Shown piece by piece: positions 1 to 8,381 of a stretch of DNA of 64,000 bases. The position numbers and the translations under genes were made by a program. How positions within the stretch are numbered: the first letter of the stretch is position 1; every line of letters begins with the position of its first letter. Under the pieces are notes generated by a model that was not told the origin of the DNA, searched no databases, and was given only the letters and a program-made list of their open reading frames with translations. Source of the DNA: Paenibacillus sp. FSL R5-0623 (GTDB lineage: Bacteria; Bacillota; Bacilli; Paenibacillales; Paenibacillaceae); the NCBI RefSeq assembly GCF_037974265.1, contig NZ_CP150233.1, forward strand, positions 6,510,001 through 6,574,000, written 5' to 3'.

Positions 1-74
1 ATCCATACCAACAGCGTAATCCATTTGCTTCGTTTGCCGGCAACCCAGCGGCCGTAACCCGAACCTTCCTGCAT
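1..74 (-). CDS. MMPL/RND-family exporter, N-terminus only (partial)
   Basis: Only the first 24 codons are inside the window; the gene continues past base 1. The ATG at 74 follows a GGGAGATG ribosome binding site. The peptide runs from a short polar start into GRWVAGKRSKW and then a hydrophobic segment (ITLLVW). That is how Bacillus-type MMPL transporters begin, just before their first membrane helix. It faces a TetR-family gene, the usual arrangement for a repressor-controlled exporter. The family call rests on this short stretch and on context, so it is tentative. Confidence 0.5.
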   Translation of the reverse strand, partial: MQEGSGYGRWVAGKRSKWITLLVW

Positions 75-251
75 TGTCTCTTCATCTCCCTATTCTGTTT
101 CTATGAAGCCCTATTTATGTGATGGTGTAGTAATGAACCACGGGTCATAGTATAATCGAGTTAATTATATATACCGGAAGGTTAATTTTGCAATGCCTAA
201 TTTTGTGAACACTTCTAACAAGCAATTAAATACGTAAAGAGGTATGTACTT

Positions 252-878
252 ATGAGCAAAAAAACAAACATTCCCCGGTCACCGGGCAGACCCAAAACGG
301 GTGTGGATCAAGCATCTGTGCAATCCAACATATTGATGACCGCGTCACGTCTATTTATGGAATACGGGTATGAACCCGTTTCTCTCCAGCAGATCGCTTC
401 GTTATGTAATGTGACCAAAGCATCAATCTATTATCACTTCACCAGCAAAGCCGATCTGTTCACCGTTGCCATTACCCGCATAATGACGATGAGCATGCAG
501 CAGACTTCACTCCGCCTGGATGAACCTGGCACATTACAAGAGCGGCTGATCAAGGTTGCGCAAGCGAAGATGCAGCACTCCCATATTGAGACGGAGAGCA
601 TGATGCGAGAAGCCGAGAAACATCTGAATACGGAGCAACTCAGCCAGATTCGAGAAGCTGAGGTTCAGATCTTCGAAGTGCTTGCGACCCACTTCAAGCA
701 GGAGATGGACAATGGTTATTTGCGTGTTGCCAGTCCCATGCTGCTTGCCCATGCATTTACGTCACTGCTCATGCTCGCGAACCGCGAAGATGTACGTAAC
801 ATGAATGGCGGCAGCATCGAGGAACTTGCGCAGGAACTGGTGGCGCTGTTTCTGGATGGAGCGGTTAAACGGAACTAA
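252..878 (+). CDS. TetR/AcrR family transcriptional regulator
   Basis: This 208-residue protein has the length and plan of TetR repressors. A basic N-terminal tail precedes a helix-turn-helix at about residues 42-70 (SLQQIASLCNVTKASIYYHF), followed by an all-helical ligand-binding half. It starts at ATG 252, about ten bases after an AAAGAGG site. It is transcribed away from the truncated exporter gene at 1-74, and I infer that it represses that gene and itself. The AT-rich spacer (about 140-200) would hold the shared promoter, but I see no clean palindrome there. The ligand cannot be told from sequence. Confidence 0.88.
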   Translation: MSKKTNIPRSPGRPKTGVDQASVQSNILMTASRLFMEYGYEPVSLQQIASLCNVTKASIYYHFTSKADLFTVAITRIMTMSMQQTSLRLDEPGTLQERLIKVAQAKMQHSHIETESMMREAEKHLNTEQLSQIREAEVQIFEVLATHFKQEMDNGYLRVASPMLLAHAFTSLLMLANREDVRNMNGGSIEELAQELVALFLDGAVKRN

Positions 879-968
879 AGACCCTTCTATACGTTTGTCT
901 ATGAGCAGCACAAGATGATGTCCGGAATGTTGACCCCTTATTCCATCACATTTTAGGAGGAACAACTT

Positions 969-1559
969 ATGTCACATTCAAAACCATCCCCACGCATCCC
1001 TCGTCTGCTAGAAACGTCGCGCATATACCTGCGTCCTTTCGAGATTACAGATGTGGATGCTTATTTCCCCAGCCTGTTTGACGCCGAGATGCGCAGGCTG
1101 ACGGGAACACAGAACAGTTTCACACGTGCTCAGGTAGAACGTTATGTTGAAAACGCAGCACAGGATGACACTAGACTCATGCTACTTATTGCTTTACAGG
1201 AAAATGACCAGATCATCGGAGATGTCGTCCTGATGGACATGCATGCCAAGAATCGCAGTGCACATATCCGGGTTGCCATCGATCAGGCGGAGCATCAAGG
1301 AAAAGGTTACGGTAGCGAGGCGTTGTTGCTTATGCTGGACTACGGCTTTGGCATCTGTAACCTGCATCGAATCGAGCTTGAGGTGTACGCCTTCAACGAG
1401 CGAGCCATTCGCACGTACGAGAAACTCGGATTCCAGCGCGAGGGTGTGAAGCGCGATGCTTTGTTCTACAACCATCAATATCATGATGCGATTCAGATGA
1501 GCATGCTGGAAAATGAGTTCAGGCAACGTCATATGAAAGATCAGGCAGGGAATGATTGA
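969..1559 (+). CDS. GNAT family N-acetyltransferase (RimJ/RimL type)
   Basis: A 196-residue acetyltransferase of the RimJ/RimL-like branch of GNAT. The acetyl-CoA pyrophosphate loop is QGKGYG at about residues 110-115. It is followed by the usual NLHRIELEVYAFNERAIRTYEKLGF strand-helix block (given here as NLHRIELEV...TYEKLGF), where the side chains for the acyl acceptor site sit. The start is ATG 969 after AGGAGGAAC. The gap from the tetR-like gene is 90 bases, so cotranscription is possible. Related proteins acetylate ribosomal protein N-termini, antibiotics or small amines; the substrate here is unknown. Confidence 0.85.
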   Translation: MSHSKPSPRIPRLLETSRIYLRPFEITDVDAYFPSLFDAEMRRLTGTQNSFTRAQVERYVENAAQDDTRLMLLIALQENDQIIGDVVLMDMHAKNRSAHIRVAIDQAEHQGKGYGSEALLLMLDYGFGICNLHRIELEVYAFNERAIRTYEKLGFQREGVKRDALFYNHQYHDAIQMSMLENEFRQRHMKDQAGND

Positions 1560-1588
1560 GTTTCCAATCAGCCAAAATCAAACCAAAA

Positions 1589-1618
1589 AACCGGGGGATT
1601 TAGTACACCTCCCCGGTT
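1589..1618 (-). terminator. Rho-independent terminator overlapping the end of the lipid kinase gene
   Basis: AACCGGGGGA and TCCCCGGTT form a GC-rich hairpin. On the minus strand it is followed by a run of T (the A run at 1585-1590). One arm lies inside the last codons of the kinase gene. Being nearly symmetrical, it may also stop the acetyltransferase transcript from the other side. Confidence 0.7.
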
Positions 1619-2496
1619 AAAAACTTCAGATGACCCGTCAGCACCGAAAGCTCGGCGGGTGTCTTCATATACAATTCGCCATCCGTGTCAGCTGACATCG
1701 GCGCATCTGTCTTCACTTTAAGCGTAGATGCCTTGAAGTATGAAATGCTCTCACTCTGAGGTTGCCAATCTCCCTCCGGCTTGTGCGACAGAATCTCTCG
1801 CAGCAGCGGAATGCCTGTCTCATGAATAATGAGTACGTCCAGCTCCCCATCCTGCAATGCATCCGGTGCAAAGGGCAATGCATTTGTTCCCAGAAAACGA
1901 CCATTGGCTGCATAGATCATCACCGCTTCGCCTTCCATCTCTTTCCCATCCGCCTCCAGTTGGTAACGAAACGGCTCTGTATGACTAATTGTCTGTAAGG
2001 TGCTGATAAAATAACTGAGCTTACCCAGCGCGCCTTTCAGATTTTCGTTAATATTCTGCGATGCATCACTGATCAAGCCAATGCCGAAAAAGTTCGTGAA
2101 CAGCCGATCATTAGCTCGTCCAACATCAATAGATACCAACCGACCTGCCAGCATTTCTTGTGCCGCAATCTCTGCATCCGGTGAAATCCCGAGCGAACGC
2201 GCAAAGTCATTACAGGTGCCTCCAGGCAATATACCAATCAACGGAGGGTGTTGCAGATCAGCCAGCCCATTCACGCATTCGTGGACCGTGCCATCCCCAC
2301 CCAGGATGAAGACCACATCGAATTGTTCCCCGCGTTCACGACACAGCATCTCTCCCTCACCCGGTTCATCCGTGCGTACAATGACGAGTTCATGAACAGC
2401 AGGAGCCAGCACACCAGCCACAAGGCCCACTGTATTCTCACGACTGGCCTTGCCCGAATGATGATGATGAATTAACAACGCTTTGTTAAACTCCAT
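1600..2496 (-). CDS. Diacylglycerol kinase family lipid kinase (YegS/BmrU type)
   Basis: The protein has 298 residues when started at ATG 2496, which follows GGAGGAAGAGGG; an upstream in-frame ATG has no such site. It has the NAD/DAG-kinase fold signatures: FILGGDGTVHE at about residues 63-73 (nucleotide-binding GGDGT) and GGTCNDFARSLG at about 95-106. Relatives (DgkB, BmrU, YegS) phosphorylate diacylglycerol or related lipids at the inner face of the membrane. No membrane segment is seen. The 5' leader would contain the structured repeat at 2633-2830, so expression could be influenced by it. The exact lipid substrate is not readable. Confidence 0.88.
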   Translation of the reverse strand: MEFNKALLIHHHHSGKASRENTVGLVAGVLAPAVHELVIVRTDEPGEGEMLCRERGEQFDVVFILGGDGTVHECVNGLADLQHPPLIGILPGGTCNDFARSLGISPDAEIAAQEMLAGRLVSIDVGRANDRLFTNFFGIGLISDASQNINENLKGALGKLSYFISTLQTISHTEPFRYQLEADGKEMEGEAVMIYAANGRFLGTNALPFAPDALQDGELDVLIIHETGIPLLREILSHKPEGDWQPQSESISYFKASTLKVKTDAPMSADTDGELYMKTPAELSVLTGHLKFLTGEVY

Positions 2497-2632
2497 CCCT
2501 CTTCCTCCATTCCAATGCTTGTTACCCTTTACCCACAAAGGTTGAAGTCGTAAACAAGCCCTTCGCTAAGCACTCATCATGATTCCGAATAGGTTTCCCA
2601 ATCAGGTATGCATCCTAATCGTCATTCATTCG

Positions 2633-2830
2633 TAATATGTATAAGTTAAACTTAAGATTATTCACACATGCCACTCCGATGCCAGAATAACCTTCCGATC
2701 GCTGTTATCCCCAGATTTTCTGATTTACTTTTACAAAGGTGAAAATCTGGTGATAAAGGCGAACGCTTCGCTTCTTCAGGTTATTTCTGTCCTCTACGTT
2801 CTCGTGTAAATGTATAGTTAAACTTAAATA
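2633..2830 (-). repeat. Dispersed structured repeat element, copy 1
   Basis: This intergenic element reads on the minus strand and is clearly related to the sequence at 37681-37806. CCAGATTTTC (2711-2720) pairs with GAAAATCTGG (2741-2750). An outer stem pairs CAGAATAACCT (2683-2693) with AGGTTATTTCTG (2778-2789), allowing one bulge. The block GGGATAACNGCGATCGGAAG (minus strand) is shared with the other copy. Near-identical direct repeats flank the core: ATGTATAAGTTAAACTTA (2637-2654) and ATGTATAGTTAAACTTA (2810-2826). It fills the 505-base gap between two divergent genes. I see no coding potential. Confidence 0.75.
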
Positions 2831-3001
2831 GATAACCCTTTTATCTAACTAGCCAATTCCTTTTTTAACCAGATTTATGCATGAGAATGAGGGTTTCTCC
2901 GCACCTTAATGTCATAAGGTTGCAAATTTTGCTGGTGAGAACCCATTCAAATCGAGTCAAAACGGTTATATCTATACCATATACGAATGGAGGGATTCCC
3001 T

Positions 3002-3595
3002 ATGATTCCAGCAACGTTGGAACAATTGGAGCAAGTTCGCAAGGAATGCCGTACCATGGTTCGCAAAAGAGCTACCGCATCTGCCGGTACAACACTCGTT
3101 CCACTGCCCGGTACAGACGTACTGGCTGATGTGGGAATGCTGATGCAGCTGTTGCCTGCCATTAACAATAAATTTGGTTTATCACAAAAACAGCTGGACG
3201 GCATGGACCCCGAGACCAAATCCATGATCTATGGATTCGTGATGTCCATCGGAAGCAAAGTCATCGGTCGTATGATTACCAAGGAATTGGTTGTACAGGT
3301 TCTGAAAAGAGTCGGCGTACGCGTAGCCACCAAATCCGTCGCCAAATTTGTTCCTTTTGCAGGACAGGGATTGGCTGCCGCACTCAGCTTCACAGCCATG
3401 CGCTATGTAGGTAACAAACATGTGGATGACTGTTATGAGGTTGTCAAACGCATGATTGAGCAGCGCGAATTAATCCCGGGCGAACCCGCTCCGTCTGCGC
3501 TGGAGGAAGCTAACAGCGACGACGTGAAGGCAGAAGTAAAGTCGGTCTCTAGCAATGACACTGATGAACCTGCGAACGATTCTAAGGATCAGTAA
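3002..3595 (+). CDS. Hypothetical protein with hydrophobic glycine-rich segments (DUF697-like)
   Basis: The start at ATG 3002 is preferred because the GGAGGG site directly precedes it; an in-frame ATG at 2987 overlaps that site. The 197-residue product has a basic helical start and a stretch from about residue 26 (TASAGTTLVPLPGTDVLADVG). Two further moderately hydrophobic regions follow, then an acidic tail rich in Glu, Asp and Ser. The PLPGTDVLADV pattern resembles the DUF697/YcjF-type membrane-associated proteins, but that is from memory and weak. It has no lipobox or classical signal peptide. Function is unknown. Confidence 0.7.
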   Translation: MIPATLEQLEQVRKECRTMVRKRATASAGTTLVPLPGTDVLADVGMLMQLLPAINNKFGLSQKQLDGMDPETKSMIYGFVMSIGSKVIGRMITKELVVQVLKRVGVRVATKSVAKFVPFAGQGLAAALSFTAMRYVGNKHVDDCYEVVKRMIEQRELIPGEPAPSALEEANSDDVKAEVKSVSSNDTDEPANDSKDQ

Positions 3596-3782
3596 AATGC
3601 GGGTCATGCTATGCCCAAACTGAGGCTTACAAAGTATCTCATGACTAATCTGGATGTCCCACTCGGTGATCTTATGCCAGTCCCAATTACTTTGCCAACG
3701 TTCCTTCATATCTTATAGATCCATCGTATCCAAACGAATCCAATCTGCTCCGCATTAGGACCACTCCTCTGGATACACGACA

Positions 3783-3820
3783 AATAGCCGGGAGCACTCC
3801 TAAGAGTGCTCCCGGCTATT
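3783..3820. terminator. Strong bidirectional terminator hairpin
   Basis: AATAGCCGGGAGCACTC and its exact complement GAGTGCTCCCGGCTATT form a perfect 17-bp stem around the loop CTAA. It lies just downstream of the ABC exporter gene ending at 3841 (minus strand) and 190 bases after the end of the plus-strand gene at 3595, so it could serve both. Confidence 0.85.
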
Positions 3821-3840
3821 CTTGTTAGTTACATCTGTAA

Positions 3841-5718
3841 TCAGATCGCCTGCGGTTGTTGCTCCGCAAACTGACTATTGTACAGATCCGCATAGAAGCC
3901 CTGGCTTGCCATCAATTCATCATGATTACCCTGTTCAATCACGTTACCATGATCCATAACCAGGATCAGATCGGCGCCGCGAATGGTGGACAAACGGTGT
4001 GCAATGACAAAGCTTGTGCGATCCTTCATCAGATCATTCATTGCTTTCTGGATAAACACTTCGGTCCGTGTATCCACGCTACTCGTCGCTTCATCCAGAA
4101 TGAGGATGGCCGGATTCGCCAGAATCGCTCTTGCAATGGTCAGCAACTGTTTCTGCCCTTGAGAGATATTCGACGCTTCTTCATTCAGCACCGTGTCATA
4201 ACCATCAGGCAGTGTACGGATAAAGTGATCCGCATGTGCCGCAACGGCTGCCTTGATGACATCCTCTTCCGTAGAACCTTCTCGACCATAGGCGATGTTG
4301 TCCCGAATCGTTCCGTTGAACAACCAGGTATCCTGAAGCACCATGCCGAACAGACTGCGCAGCTTGCCACGCTCCATGTCCTTAATGTCGGCACCGTCAA
4401 TCGTAATCCGACCATCCTGAATTTCGTAGAAACGCATTAACAGGTTGATCAGGGTGGTTTTACCGGCTCCCGTTGGTCCAACAATGGCTACCGTCTGTCC
4501 CGGTTTCACATCAATGTTCATGTTATGAATGAGCAATTCATTTTCTTTATATCCAAAATTAACACCTTGGAATGCAACCGCACCTTTAGGCTGCTGTAAT
4601 TGCACGGGTTGTTTGGACTCCGGAACTTCTTCCTCTTCATCCAGCAACTCGAATACCCGTTCTGCCGAAGCAATCGTTGATTGAATGATATTGGAGATAT
4701 TTGCAATCTGGTTAATCGGTTGTGTGAATTGACGGGAATATTGTGTGAAGGCCAGAATATCCCCGATAGAGATCGATCCGCGTGTAACAAAAATCCCACC
4801 AACCACACAGATCAGCACATAACCCAAGTTACCCACGAAACTCATGAGCGGCATAATAATACCCGAGATAAACTGGGCTTTCCAGCCGGATTCATACAGT
4901 TCTTCATTGACCTTCTCAAATTGCTGTACGGATTGTTCTTCACGTCCAAAGGCTTTGACAACCTTGTGTCCGGTATACATCTCTTCGACATGACCATTCA
5001 GTTCACCAAGGGATTTCTGTTGACCCGCAAAGTGTTTTTGTGAACGGGAAGCGACCAGCATGACAACAACCACACTAAGTGGCAGCGTCAAAATTGTGAT
5101 CAGCGTCATCCATGGACTAATCGTCAGCATCATGATAATTACGCCGACAATCGTTACGATGGACGTAATGAACTGTGCCAAACTTTGCTGAAGTGTATTA
5201 CTGATATTGTCCACGTCATTCGTGGCACGGCTAAGTGTCTCCCCAGTTGTGCGGGAGTCAAAATATTTCAAAGGAAGACGTCCAACCTTCGCACTGATCT
5301 GCTCACGCATGTCATACACAACACGCTGGGCCACACCGGCCATCAGGTATTGCTGAACATACATAAATGCAGCACTGAACAGATAGAGTCCGCCAAGCAG
5401 GTATAATACTTTCATCAATGCAGGAAAATCAATCCCGGCTCCCTGTACACCCTGAAGGATGGCAATGGCGCCTTTACTGAGAATATCCGTTCCTTCTGCC
5501 ATAACTTTTGGACTGATGATGCTGAATACGGTACTCAAAATGGCTGCAACCAGCACACCTAACAGACGAGAACTATGGGGCTGGAGATAACGTATCAAGC
5601 GCCGCAGTGTGCCTTTAAAATCTTTTGCTTTCTCAGCGGGAGGTCGCATGCCCATTCCGGGACCTGGACCAGGCCCACCATGGGGACGAGGCGACTTACG
5701 TTCTGTACGTTCACTCAT
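3841..5718 (-). CDS. ABC exporter, fused membrane and ATPase domains (second half of heterodimer; YfiC-like)
   Basis: A 625-residue half-transporter. The N-terminus is Gly/Pro-rich (PHGGPGPGPGMGMRPP), then six transmembrane helices span about residues 50-350. The ATPase domain contains VGPTGAGKTTL (Walker A), a Q-loop LQDTW, the signature SQGQKQLL in place of the canonical LSGGQ, and Walker B ILILDEATSS with a catalytic Glu. The gene starts at ATG 5718 and overlaps the upstream ABC gene by 4 bases, which implies translational coupling and a heterodimer. Size and order match YfiB/YfiC-type multidrug exporters. The substrate is inferred to be a drug or peptide. Confidence 0.9.
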   Translation of the reverse strand: MSERTERKSPRPHGGPGPGPGMGMRPPAEKAKDFKGTLRRLIRYLQPHSSRLLGVLVAAILSTVFSIISPKVMAEGTDILSKGAIAILQGVQGAGIDFPALMKVLYLLGGLYLFSAAFMYVQQYLMAGVAQRVVYDMREQISAKVGRLPLKYFDSRTTGETLSRATNDVDNISNTLQQSLAQFITSIVTIVGVIIMMLTISPWMTLITILTLPLSVVVVMLVASRSQKHFAGQQKSLGELNGHVEEMYTGHKVVKAFGREEQSVQQFEKVNEELYESGWKAQFISGIIMPLMSFVGNLGYVLICVVGGIFVTRGSISIGDILAFTQYSRQFTQPINQIANISNIIQSTIASAERVFELLDEEEEVPESKQPVQLQQPKGAVAFQGVNFGYKENELLIHNMNIDVKPGQTVAIVGPTGAGKTTLINLLMRFYEIQDGRITIDGADIKDMERGKLRSLFGMVLQDTWLFNGTIRDNIAYGREGSTEEDVIKAAVAAHADHFIRTLPDGYDTVLNEEASNISQGQKQLLTIARAILANPAILILDEATSSVDTRTEVFIQKAMNDLMKDRTSFVIAHRLSTIRGADLILVMDHGNVIEQGNHDELMASQGFYADLYNSQFAEQQPQAI

Positions 5719-7442
5719 GCGATCTCCTCCTCTGTCAGCTGGGAGGATACAATCTCGCGATACACTTCATTGTGCTCCAGCAGCTCTTTATGTGTTCCTG
5801 AACCGACAATTTGGCCCTCATCCATAACCAGAATGCGATCGGCATCCATTACTGTACTTACGCGTTGCGCAACAATTAGCACAGCCGCTTCTGTCGTTTC
5901 CGACTTCAGTGCAGCACGAAGTTTAGCATCCGTTTTAAAATCGAGAGCAGAGAAACTGTCATCAAAGATATAAACTTCCGGACGGCGAACAAGTGCGCGA
6001 GCGATGGACAGACGTTGCTTTTGTCCACCAGATACGTTGTTACCACCTTGCGCGATAAGGCTGTCATATCCCTCTTTCATCTCGGTAATGAAGTTCTCCG
6101 CCTGAGCCGTACGGGCCGCATGAACAACTTCATCCATTGTGGCATCGTCTTTTCCGTGACGGATATTCTCCGTAATCGTACCCGTGAAGAGGACTGCTTT
6201 TTGTGGTACAAAGCCAATTTTGGCACGCAGATCTTCCTGCCGAATTTCACGCACATCCGTACCATTTACCCGAACACTGCCTTCAGTCACATCATAAAAT
6301 CGTGGAATAAGGCTGAGCAATGTCGATTTTCCAGAACCCGTACCACCGATAATGGCTGTTGTCTCACCTGAGCGAGCTGTGAAGGAGATATTGGACAAAG
6401 CTGGATTCTCTGCGCCCGGATAACGGAAAGTTACATTGTCAAACTCAATCATACCCTGCATGGATTTCATGCCCCGAGGCTGCTCGGGGTTGCTAAGATC
6501 CGGCTGCATATCAAGCACTTCGTTGATCCGTTCTGCCGATGCTGAAGCTCTTGGGATCATAACAAAGATCATCGAAACCATAATAAGTGAGAACATGATC
6601 TGCATTGCATATTGGATGAAGGCAATCAACGCACCGATGTTCATATTGCCGCTGTCGATCCGCATTCCACCAAAATAAAGGATGGCAATCATCGAAAAGT
6701 TCATAACCAGCATCATCACAGGCATGATGGTCGCCATCAGCACATTAACTTTGATCGATGAATCTCTCAGTTCTGTATTGGCCCCGTTAAAGCGCACTTT
6801 CTCATGCTCCCCACGGTTAAAGGAACGAACAACCCGAATCCCTGTTAACTGCTCACGCAGCACCAGATTAAGTCGGTCCAGCTTTTTCTGAATGGTTTTG
6901 AACAAAGGTAGACCCTTGGCACCAATTAGCGCAATGGCTCCGCCCAGTACCGGAAGCACGACCAGGAAAATCGTAGACAATTTGGCGTCCTGAGATACCG
7001 CCATGAAGATCCCCCCGATACACATGAGCGGAGCCATAATCATCATGCGCAGCATCATTGTAAGTACATTCTGTACCTGCGTGATGTCATTCGTCGTACG
7101 CGTAATCAGTGAAGCAGTACCCATCTTATCGAACTCCTGGAGCGAGAAGTTCTCCACATGGCGGAATACTCTGCTACGCAGTTGTTTGGCAAATCCACCC
7201 GCTGTTCGAGATGAGAGATAACTGGCAATCACCGAACACGCTGTTCCGCCAATCGCGATGACCAACATCCATCCACCAATTTGCCAGATATACGGGATAT
7301 CCCCTTTAATGATGCCGTCATTCACAATATCTGCCATTAACGTAGGCAGGTACAATTCAGCAAGCGACTGAAACAGTACCAAAACCAGAATGAAAATAAT
7401 CGGAATTCGGTATGGCTTCAGCATGCTAAACAGTTTCATCAT
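5715..7442 (-). CDS. ABC exporter, fused membrane and ATPase domains (first half of heterodimer; YfiB-like)
   Basis: A 575-residue half-transporter. The membrane domain comes first (about residues 15-310). The nucleotide-binding domain follows with IGGTGSGKSTL (Walker A), Q-loop FVPQK, a canonical signature NVSGGQKQRL, and YIFDDSFSALD as Walker B. Asp replaces the usual catalytic Glu after Walker B, so this subunit carries a degenerate site. That is common in one half of asymmetric ABC heterodimers and complements the neighbour, which keeps LDEATSS. The ATG at 7442 overlaps the marR stop (ATGA), so all three genes form one operon. Confidence 0.9.
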   Translation of the reverse strand: MMKLFSMLKPYRIPIIFILVLVLFQSLAELYLPTLMADIVNDGIIKGDIPYIWQIGGWMLVIAIGGTACSVIASYLSSRTAGGFAKQLRSRVFRHVENFSLQEFDKMGTASLITRTTNDITQVQNVLTMMLRMMIMAPLMCIGGIFMAVSQDAKLSTIFLVVLPVLGGAIALIGAKGLPLFKTIQKKLDRLNLVLREQLTGIRVVRSFNRGEHEKVRFNGANTELRDSSIKVNVLMATIMPVMMLVMNFSMIAILYFGGMRIDSGNMNIGALIAFIQYAMQIMFSLIMVSMIFVMIPRASASAERINEVLDMQPDLSNPEQPRGMKSMQGMIEFDNVTFRYPGAENPALSNISFTARSGETTAIIGGTGSGKSTLLSLIPRFYDVTEGSVRVNGTDVREIRQEDLRAKIGFVPQKAVLFTGTITENIRHGKDDATMDEVVHAARTAQAENFITEMKEGYDSLIAQGGNNVSGGQKQRLSIARALVRRPEVYIFDDSFSALDFKTDAKLRAALKSETTEAAVLIVAQRVSTVMDADRILVMDEGQIVGSGTHKELLEHNEVYREIVSSQLTEEEIA

Positions 7443-7981
7443 GGCTTATCATCTCCTCTTGTCGAATCATCCTTTTGCAAGGAAGTTAATGTATCAAAAA
7501 AGGTGTATACCTTTGTCAACAACTCAGCCAGCTGAGTACTGTCTTGCTCACCCAAATGCTCAACTAACTTATTGAATATTTCCATGCGTTCTTGGTGAGC
7601 AGCCCGAATAATTCCACGACCTGCTTCAGTAATCGTGATGCGGACAGCACGGCGATCCTCCGGGTCCATCGTCCGTTTGACCAGCCCCTCATCTTCAAGC
7701 CCACGAATAACAGGTGTAATGGTCGGTGACTTCACTCGTAGCAATGCGCTGATTTCCGAGACTTTCATCCCGGGATGATTGGATTCGATCGTGTCATTGA
7801 AATCAGGCGGATTGTCCTGCCAGTTCAATTGTTCTCCCGGATGCATCCCGTGGAGTAAACAACCCAGCACCATAATTTCATTGTGATTGCGCCCATGAGG
7901 TTTATGTTGCCTCCATTTGCCTTTATTAAACTGCATAATGGAGTACAAAAGCTTCTGAGCGACCGGATCTATGCCAGTCAT
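7439..7981 (-). CDS. MarR family transcriptional regulator
   Basis: A 180-residue MarR-type winged-helix protein. The recognition region is MKVSEISALLRVKSPTITPVIRGLEDEGLV (here MKVSEISALLRV...), about residues 91-120. It is followed by the wing DPEDRRAVRITIT, which carries the conserved DxRxxR pattern. It begins at ATG 7981 after GGAGGGA and is the first gene of the operon with two ABC half-exporters. By family precedent it would repress this operon until a toxic ligand binds. Inverted and direct repeats upstream at 8035-8085 are the likely operators. Confidence 0.9.
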   Translation of the reverse strand: MTGIDPVAQKLLYSIMQFNKGKWRQHKPHGRNHNEIMVLGCLLHGMHPGEQLNWQDNPPDFNDTIESNHPGMKVSEISALLRVKSPTITPVIRGLEDEGLVKRTMDPEDRRAVRITITEAGRGIIRAAHQERMEIFNKLVEHLGEQDSTQLAELLTKVYTFFDTLTSLQKDDSTRGDDKP

Positions 7982-8034
7982 AATGGGTCCCTCCTTCTTT
8001 CTTTATCATTCCATAGACATCCAACATCATAGGA

Positions 8035-8085
8035 CATCTATTAAATAGCAGTACAATTAAATAGATGCACAATTAATTAGGTGTA
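8035..8085 (-). promoter_or_regulatory. Likely MarR operators upstream of the exporter operon
   Basis: CATCTATTAAA (8035-8045) and TTAAATAGATG (8057-8067) form a near-perfect inverted repeat with an 11-base spacer. A second copy of the motif follows: ACAATTAAATAG is echoed by ACAATTAATTAG. They lie 50-100 bases before the marR start, where the promoter should be. Assignment to this MarR is by position. Confidence 0.55.
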
Positions 8086-8250
8086 CTAAGTATATTATCG
8101 CAAGAAGCCATTGTCAAACATCTAAAAATAACCAATATAAACCCATAACCAAGAGCCTATACGGGCTTGATTTTGGGTTTTCTCATTTTGCCGTCATTGG
8201 AGCTTTCTATACTTATTATGTGCAATTCCATGAATTCAACTTACAAAGAA

Positions 8251-8301
8251 GCTCCCATTCCTTACTCCGGTGGATGATGACCCGGGGTAAGAAATGGGAG
8301 C
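8251..8301. terminator. Terminator hairpin downstream of glucuronate isomerase
   Basis: GCTCCCATTCCTTACTCCGG pairs with CCGGGGTAAGAAATGGGAGC with two mismatches, followed by ATTTTATT on the plus strand and a T-rich tail on the minus strand. The only gene ending nearby is uxaC (minus). Between it and the marR promoter is a second weaker hairpin near 8139-8181 (AAACCCA...TGGGTTTT) of unknown role. Nothing else is seen in the 7982-8381 gap. Confidence 0.65.
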
Positions 8302-8381
8302 ATTTTATTGCGATTGAAAATTAGAAACAAGAGAATCTCCTAAATTGCATAAATTGCATGATTAGGTACGTTTGTTACTCA

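Noticed and set aside
174..190. CCGGAAGGTTA upstream of the TetR gene, similar to the repeat core
   Set aside because: Ten bases match without the GATAACNGCGAT part or any pairing partner, so it is likely to be chance.
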